Shown here: piece after piece, positions 24,152 through 27,525 of the stretch
Layout of the letters: every line of letters starts with the position of its first letter
Position numbering within the stretch: the stretch's first letter is position 1
IMG/VR virus record: IMGVR_UViG_3300044949_000552
Coordinates: 1-27,525 of that record
DNA length: 27,525 nucleotides
Reading direction: 5' to 3' (one strand)
Source: a virus
Program-made: the position numbers and the translations under genes
Notes under the pieces: model-generated
Seen by the model: the letters and a program-made list of their open reading frames with translations, nothing else
What the model was told of the DNA's origin: nothing
Databases searched by the model: none

Positions 24152-24514
24152 ATGTATTGGGTTCCAAGCAGAGGAAAATGGGTCTTTGAGGTATATGGAA
24201 AAGGCCAGCTTTTTATAGTGTGTGCTACACATCCCGACAAAGCTAAGTCTAAAACAAAGCGATACTGTGATAAACATGGAATTACGTTTAAATTTAAAGC
24301 GGCAATGTTTCTGATTAACACCAACATGGATTTTACTAAAATCAAATGCCAACCATCTCCAACCTCATCAGCGCACTCATCATCGTCGAAAGCAGCGGCA
24401 ACGATCAGGCCATCGGTGACCAAGGCCGAGCCATCGGCTGCCTTCAGATCCACAGGGCCGTTGTCCTGGATGTCAACCGGATCACCGGCAGCAACTACCG
24501 GCACTCCGAGATGA
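24152..24514 (+). CDS. AT-rich ORF running into the lysin gene, doubtful 3' end
   Basis: A 120-aa ORF in which only the first 65 residues look genuine: they are AT-rich and coherent (MYWVPSRGKWVFEVYGKGQL, then HPDKAKSKTKRYCDKHG). The Trp/Lys/Gly pattern is loosely like an AP2-type DNA-binding domain from homing endonucleases. From about 24346 the frame overlaps the lysin gene and becomes Ser/Thr/Pro-rich shadow coding. Either the gene really overlaps, or its original stop was lost when the lysin gene was joined to it. The 87 bases before it (24065-24151) hold no gene. Confidence 0.4.
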   Translation: MYWVPSRGKWVFEVYGKGQLFIVCATHPDKAKSKTKRYCDKHGITFKFKAAMFLINTNMDFTKIKCQPSPTSSAHSSSSKAAATIRPSVTKAEPSAAFRSTGPLSWMSTGSPAATTGTPR

Positions 24515-24681
24515 CCAACCGGGTGGCGGCCCGGGCAGTGTGCGAGGCCTACCTGAAGCACTACGGCAAGGGCAAGACAACTGAGGAGCAGGCCCGGATC
24601 TGGAACGGCGGTCCCCAGGGACACAAGAAGAAGACGGCAACTCAAGCCTACTGGAACAAGGTTGAAAAGCATTTGAAATGA
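24346..24681 (+). CDS. Lysozyme-like endolysin (transglycosylase/lysozyme fold)
   Basis: A 111-aa protein that likely cleaves host peptidoglycan. It starts with helix LISALIIVESSGNDQAIGD, where E15 in VESSGND is the expected catalytic glutamate of the lysozyme/SLT superfamily. AIGCLQIHRAVVLDVNR and later ARIWNGGPQGHKK follow, matching conserved landmarks of small phage lysins. There is no signal peptide, so release would need a holin. The holin-like genes are about 17 kb upstream, an unusual separation. It is GC-rich and sits between two AT-rich ORFs. Its end overlaps the next start (ATGA). Confidence 0.75.
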   Translation: MPTISNLISALIIVESSGNDQAIGDQGRAIGCLQIHRAVVLDVNRITGSNYRHSEMTNRVAARAVCEAYLKHYGKGKTTEEQARIWNGGPQGHKKKTATQAYWNKVEKHLK

Positions 24682-25016
24682 GCACACCAACAGTACTAAC
24701 AAAGTGGTATCACACAAGAAAAACGTGGACCAGCGAGAATGGGAAACTAAAGATAGATGGAATACTTACTTCTGATATTTTTCCATTATTGTCTGTAAGA
24801 ACAGCAAACAACCTATTGTCGCATGACATAAACACAGTAGGGAAGCTAGTTGATGTTTATTGCGCTGGGCAATTGTCAGAGATTCGAGGTTTCGGGTTGG
24901 GAGCGTATATTGAAGTTTACAATTGGTTAAACAAAAGCCACGGCAAACCTTCGTGTGCTTCCGTTGATTCAATAATGTTCGTAATGCCAAAAGGTGAAAC
25001 TGAAGACGCAGGTTGA
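24678..25016 (+). CDS. RNA polymerase alpha-CTD-like protein
   Basis: A 112-aa protein whose residues 35-86 resemble the C-terminal domain of bacterial RNA polymerase alpha (RpoA). LLSVRTANNLLSHDINTVGK aligns with the VRSANCL region of alpha, and IRGFGLGAYIEVYNWL aligns with the NLGKKSLTEI helix-hairpin-helix. R41 and N44 correspond to E. coli R265 and N268, which bind UP-element DNA; G73 and E79 match G296 and E302, while K298 and S299 are not kept. There is no alpha N-terminal domain. It is coupled to the lysin by ATGA and is clearly AT-richer than it. It may bind promoter DNA or compete with host alpha; that is inference. Confidence 0.6.
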   Translation: MSTPTVLTKWYHTRKTWTSENGKLKIDGILTSDIFPLLSVRTANNLLSHDINTVGKLVDVYCAGQLSEIRGFGLGAYIEVYNWLNKSHGKPSCASVDSIMFVMPKGETEDAG

Positions 25017-25021
25017 ATTTA

Positions 25022-25156
25022 ATGAAACCAAAAACCATCAACGTGACACCCACCACCCACAAGGCCCTGCGCGACTACTGCCTCGCTTACGGCCTCAAAC
25101 TGCAGGCGGTGGCCGACAAGGCGATTCAGGCCTGGCTCCGAAAGGCATCGAAGTGA
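25022..25156 (+). CDS. Small ribbon-helix-helix-like protein A
   Basis: A 44-aa protein too short for most gene callers. It has the layout of a ribbon-helix-helix DNA-binding protein: a short strand (KTINVTPTTH), helix 1 (KALRDYCLAYGL), then helix 2 (LQAVADKAIQAWLRK). It is similar to the 52-aa protein at 25829-25987, with shared THK, L, Y, G, KLQ, VAD and A positions. The stop overlaps the GTG start of the RuvC-like gene. Possible role: autoregulator of this small gene group, by analogy with other RHH proteins. Confidence 0.55.
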   Translation: MKPKTINVTPTTHKALRDYCLAYGLKLQAVADKAIQAWLRKASK

Positions 25157-25608
25157 AACGGATCTTAGCCATTGACCCGGGCCTGTCCGGCGGCCTGGCG
25201 CACTACGGCCCCAGCGGTGTGACGCTGGACGCCATGCCTGCCACCGACGCCGATGTGCGCGACCTGGTGCTCGACAGGCTGGGTGTGTCCGACGTGGTCT
25301 ACATCGAGAAGGTCGGCGGATATGTGGGCGGCAAGGGCGCTCCCGGGTCTGCCATGTTCAACTTCGGGCGCAATGTGGGCTTCCTGCACGGACTGATCAG
25401 CAGCCGGAAGATCCGCACCATAGAGGTGCCGCCGCAAACCTGGCAGAAGACCATCCAGGCAGGCACCAAGGCCACGCACGGCGACCGGTGGAAGGCTCAC
25501 CTGAAGCAGATCGCGCAGCAACGGCAGCCGAGGCTGACGATTACGCTGAAGACCGCGGACGCTGTGCTGATCCTGGAGCACGCCATGATTGCGGAGGGGT
25601 TGAAGTGA
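25153..25608 (+). CDS. RuvC-like Holliday-junction resolvase
   Basis: A 151-aa protein with a GTG start overlapping the previous stop (GTGA). It has the RNase H-fold signature of RuvC-type nucleases: KRILAIDPGLSGGLA (D8), VVYIEKVGGYVGG (E52), and near the end TLKTADAVLILEHAM (D136), in the order expected for the metal-binding acidic residues. Size is close to bacterial RuvC and phage resolvases. It would resolve branched DNA before or during packaging, or act in recombination. It is surrounded by small DNA-binding-like genes and coupled to the next gene by GTGA. Confidence 0.75.
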   Translation: MKRILAIDPGLSGGLAHYGPSGVTLDAMPATDADVRDLVLDRLGVSDVVYIEKVGGYVGGKGAPGSAMFNFGRNVGFLHGLISSRKIRTIEVPPQTWQKTIQAGTKATHGDRWKAHLKQIAQQRQPRLTITLKTADAVLILEHAMIAEGLK

Positions 25609-25832
25609 TCACCAAGAAGACGATCAGCAGCGCCGTGGCCGCGGGCTGGATCTCATTCCCGGAGCCCAAGGCCAGGGAACTGTCGAGGAACTGGGCGCAG
25701 CCGGTCGAGGCCTTCGACAGCGAGCTGGCCTACCGGCTGTGGGACAACGGTGCCGACACCGACACCGTGGCCCGGGCCATCGGCTGCAAGCGCAGGTTCG
25801 TGGCCCAGATCATTAAACAGCACAGGCGATGA
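25605..25832 (+). CDS. Small helix-turn-helix-like protein
   Basis: A 75-aa basic protein with a GTG start overlapping the resolvase stop. The C-terminal 30 residues, DNGADTDTVARAIGCKRRFV and the basic end, read as a helix-turn-helix of the simple two-helix type. The N-terminal half is a short helical region with two Trp. It is coupled to the RHH-like gene downstream by ATGA. A role in DNA binding is inferred; no target site is evident. Confidence 0.55.
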   Translation: MITKKTISSAVAAGWISFPEPKARELSRNWAQPVEAFDSELAYRLWDNGADTDTVARAIGCKRRFVAQIIKQHRR

Positions 25833-25987
25833 AACCCAAACCCAAACGTCCCGTCGCCAAGATGTTTGTCGTGTCAGACGACACTCACAAGCGACTGAAG
25901 GAGTACGCAGTTAAGAAAGGATACAAACTACAATACGTAGCAGATGAAGCGGTCAGTGAATATCTAAAGAGACAGGAGGCGAAATGA
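25829..25987 (+). CDS. Small ribbon-helix-helix-like protein B (paralog of A)
   Basis: A 52-aa basic protein, start at ATGA with the upstream gene, stop overlapping the next start. After a Lys/Pro-rich tail (MKPKPKRPVAKM) it has a strand (FVVSDDTH), helix 1 (KRLKEYAVKKGY) and helix 2 (LQYVADEAVSEYLKR), the ribbon-helix-helix plan. Similarity to the 44-aa protein at 25022 across about 38 residues points to an old duplication. This copy is AT-richer, so one of the two may have arrived separately. Likely a DNA-binding regulator. Confidence 0.55.
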   Translation: MKPKPKRPVAKMFVVSDDTHKRLKEYAVKKGYKLQYVADEAVSEYLKRQEAK

Positions 25988-26331
25988 ATATCGAAGAAAC
26001 CAAAGAAGCAATCAAAGTAATGCAGGCATTTGTGGATGGGAAGGAAGTGGAACATTGGTATTACGAAATGTGGGTAAAGATCCATGTACCGAGGTGGGAC
26101 TGGGGTAACACAGAATACCGCATCAAACCCACCCCTGTTCTCCGCCCGTGGACTGCGGATGAGGTTCCGCTGGGAATGCAGGCGAGGAGTCGTGAATACC
26201 CCAAAACACGTTGGTTGATCGACCGCACATCTAGCGAAGAGAACAGAAAGGATTGGTGTGAAAAATACGAACACTCCACCGACGGCGGTAAAACATGGCT
26301 CCCGTGCGGGGTGATGGAGGAAACTAAATGA
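25984..26331 (+). CDS. Conserved phage protein of unknown function with EYRIKP motif
   Basis: A 115-aa protein beginning with a strong Shine-Dalgarno (AGGAGG, four bases upstream). Visible landmarks are WVKIHVPRWDWGNTEYRIKP and then LRPWTADEVPLGMQARS, which recur in many phage and prophage accessory proteins. It is rich in Trp and charged residues and soluble. Part of a fully coupled row of small genes (ATGA on both sides). Role unknown. Confidence 0.7.
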   Translation: MNIEETKEAIKVMQAFVDGKEVEHWYYEMWVKIHVPRWDWGNTEYRIKPTPVLRPWTADEVPLGMQARSREYPKTRWLIDRTSSEENRKDWCEKYEHSTDGGKTWLPCGVMEETK

Positions 26332-26546
26332 GCAACCAACCAATCAACGACGGAGGACCGGCGTTTCCACATACAACGCAATGGGACGGAATTGCTCCAG
26401 CAATCAATTACCATGGTATTTCAATGCGCGACTACTTCGCGGCAAAGGCAATCAATGAAGTGGGGTGGTATGAAAACATGGATAACTCCGCAGCAATGGC
26501 ATACCTCATCGCCGACGCGATGCTCAAAGCGAGGGAGGGCAAATGA
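26328..26546 (+). CDS. Conserved small phage protein (GGPAFP/RDYFAAKA type)
   Basis: A 72-aa protein with NDGGPAFPHTTQ near the start and GISMRDYFAAKAINEVGW in the middle, then a helical end (AAMAYLIADAMLKARE). This pattern is common in phages of Gram-negative hosts, with no assigned function. It has a good ribosome site (GGAGG) and is coupled on both sides. Confidence 0.75.
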   Translation: MSNQPINDGGPAFPHTTQWDGIAPAINYHGISMRDYFAAKAINEVGWYENMDNSAAMAYLIADAMLKAREGK

Positions 26547-26728
26547 GCGACGACACTTTAGCAAAACTCACAGGCGCAGTTGCTGTGAGCATGTTCATCA
26601 TCGGAATTATCTTAGGATTCACCAGAGGTGACACGGCACTGAGAAAAGAAGCCATCCTCGCAGGAGCCGCCTACTACACAAACGACGCGAGCGGTAAACC
26701 GCAGTTCAAATGGAAGGAGTGTAAATGA
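26543..26728 (+). CDS. Small single-span membrane protein
   Basis: A 61-aa protein with one predicted membrane helix (about residues 9-26, LTGAVAVSMFIIGIILGF) and a soluble tail (AILAGAAYYTNDASGKPQFK). A strong Shine-Dalgarno (GGAGGG) precedes the ATG, which overlaps the previous stop. The tail motif (Gly-Ala-Ala-x-Tyr then Phe-x-Trp) occurs in other phage small proteins. Function unknown. Confidence 0.6.
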   Translation: MSDDTLAKLTGAVAVSMFIIGIILGFTRGDTALRKEAILAGAAYYTNDASGKPQFKWKECK

Positions 26729-26955
26729 GCGACACCCCAATATCAGACAGTACACCGCACAACGTAGCCGATCTGGGGATGCGGATCAGGATGATCGAAC
26801 GCGAACTCAACGCAGCCAACTCAATCATCCGGCAGCAGCAATTATTGGATGAGGAGAACCTGCGGCTTCAAGACCGCATCAAGCGGCTGGAGGAGGAGAA
26901 CGACGCTCTCCGCGCCGATCTGCTGCTGTGGGAGAACGGAGGGCCGTTGCCGTGA
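26725..26955 (+). CDS. Small coiled-coil protein
   Basis: A 76-aa acidic protein, mostly one long coiled coil from about residue 18 to 68 (MRIRMIERELNAANSIIRQQ and on to RIKRLEEENDALRADLL). A strong Shine-Dalgarno (AAGGAG) precedes it. The stop overlaps the GTG start of the next gene. It probably oligomerises; no catalytic motif. Confidence 0.65.
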   Translation: MSDTPISDSTPHNVADLGMRIRMIERELNAANSIIRQQQLLDEENLRLQDRIKRLEEENDALRADLLLWENGGPLP

Positions 26956-27155
26956 AACGCTACACCCACATCGTATTGCGACGAATGCCTCCACTGAATG
27001 GATTCAGCATCAAGACTCCAGAAGGTAAGTTCCTGAGCGACATACGCCCACGGGGCATCGTGCGAGAACTCAATCGTCTCAACGACCGCATCAAAGAACT
27101 CGAAGCCAAAGTGGATGAACTCCATGACCTCGAAAAATGGTTGGAGGGAAGATGA
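26952..27155 (+). CDS. Small protein with C-terminal coiled coil
   Basis: A 67-aa basic protein using a GTG start that overlaps the previous stop (GTGA). An upstream GGAGG is present, somewhat far from the start. The first 35 residues form a mixed domain (VKRYTHIVLRRMPPLNGFSI), the rest a coiled coil (LNRLNDRIKELEAKVDELHD). The neighbour is also a coiled-coil protein, so the two may interact; that is inference. Confidence 0.55.
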   Translation: MKRYTHIVLRRMPPLNGFSIKTPEGKFLSDIRPRGIVRELNRLNDRIKELEAKVDELHDLEKWLEGR

Positions 27156-27370
27156 TTGTACCCATCGGCCCTGCCGCATTCGTGTTCCGCCACAATCGAA
27201 CCGGCCAGATTGTCGTCGCACCCAGCGAGCGGTGGCATGAGTACTACGACAACAAAGAGGACTGGGAACATACTGCGAGCGTGAATGCTTGCGGAGCTTT
27301 ACAGTACATCATCGACGCCAAACCGGCTGAGAGGAACCGATACATCAAATCGCTTACGGAGAAACCATGA
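27152..27370 (+). CDS. Small unknown phage protein
   Basis: A 72-aa protein. ATG 27152 is preferred over the upstream in-frame 27137 because it overlaps the previous stop (ATGA) and has GGAGG at a good distance. Sequence: beta-rich start (IVPIGPAAFVFRHNRTGQIV), then charged helices. No known motif or membrane segment. Confidence 0.6.
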   Translation: MIVPIGPAAFVFRHNRTGQIVVAPSERWHEYYDNKEDWEHTASVNACGALQYIIDAKPAERNRYIKSLTEKP

Positions 27371-27525
27371 GCAATATCAAAATCAGCGACTTTATCAACG
27401 AGCCATGGCGCGAAGTTGGATTGGACGCAGTGAAACGAGGGGTTGAAACCTGCAAGCGCAACGGGATTGAGAATCCCCAAGCCTACATGGCCATGATTAT
27501 TGGATTGTGCGACATCATCAACGAA
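27367..27525 (+). CDS. Partial gene at the right edge, unknown
   Basis: The first 53 codons of a gene that continues past the window. The ATG overlaps the previous stop and follows a GGAG ribosome site. The visible sequence is helical (KISDFINEPWREVGLDAVKR, later AYMAMIIGLCDIINE). Too short to identify. Confidence 0.55.
   Translation, partial: MSNIKISDFINEPWREVGLDAVKRGVETCKRNGIENPQAYMAMIIGLCDIINE

Noticed and set aside
1-27525. tRNA genes, CRISPR arrays, insertion sequences or attachment sites
   Set aside because: No cloverleaf with a typical T-loop, no spaced direct repeats and no transposase or integrase was seen on either strand.

Overview
The window is a continuous stretch of a tailed-phage (Caudoviricetes) genome with podovirus-type virion architecture. 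Every supportable gene is on the + strand. The evidence is a portal, scaffold and SU10-type capsid cluster, a tail adaptor next to a large nozzle-like protein, internal (ejection) proteins including a 1616-residue modular polyprotein, several tail-fibre-like genes, small lysis-type membrane proteins and a lysozyme-like lysin. I see no integrase, repressor, DNA polymerase, tRNA or CRISPR array. The DNA is GC-rich overall, with distinct AT-richer islands. The host cannot be named from the sequence.

Layout: (1) 2-4599 is the head module: terminase C-terminus, portal, a small coupled protein, scaffold and major capsid protein, closed by an intrinsic terminator. (2) 4653-7240 holds small virion or unknown proteins and a first fibre-like protein. 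(3) 7241-8132 is a run of very short overlapping genes: two holin-like membrane proteins, a small GTG-start ORF that overlaps a lipoprotein gene out of frame, and a small Cys/His protein. (4) 8136-13441 is the tail module: an adaptor carrying two chitin-binding-like inserts, a 943-aa nozzle-like protein and fibre or accessory proteins. (5) 13438-20559 holds three internal virion or ejection proteins. The last has an HEILH metalloprotease-like motif and an ADP-ribosyltransferase-like domain, and a complete small conserved gene lies inside it in another frame. (6) 20556-23719 holds a repetitive 903-aa tail fibre and two small genes. (7) 23852-27525 is an accessory module: the lysin, an RNA polymerase alpha-CTD-like protein, two ribbon-helix-helix-like paralogs around a RuvC-like resolvase and a small HTH-like protein, then a tightly coupled row of small unknown genes that runs off the window.

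More than half of the gene junctions are ATGA, GTGA or TGATG overlaps, so the region is probably read as long polycistronic messages with translational coupling. Clear Shine-Dalgarno sequences are frequent in the right-hand module and rare among structural genes. The most interesting points are the overprinted small gene at 18974-19132, the enzyme-bearing polyvalent virion protein around it, and the stand-alone alpha-CTD-like protein at 24678-25016.
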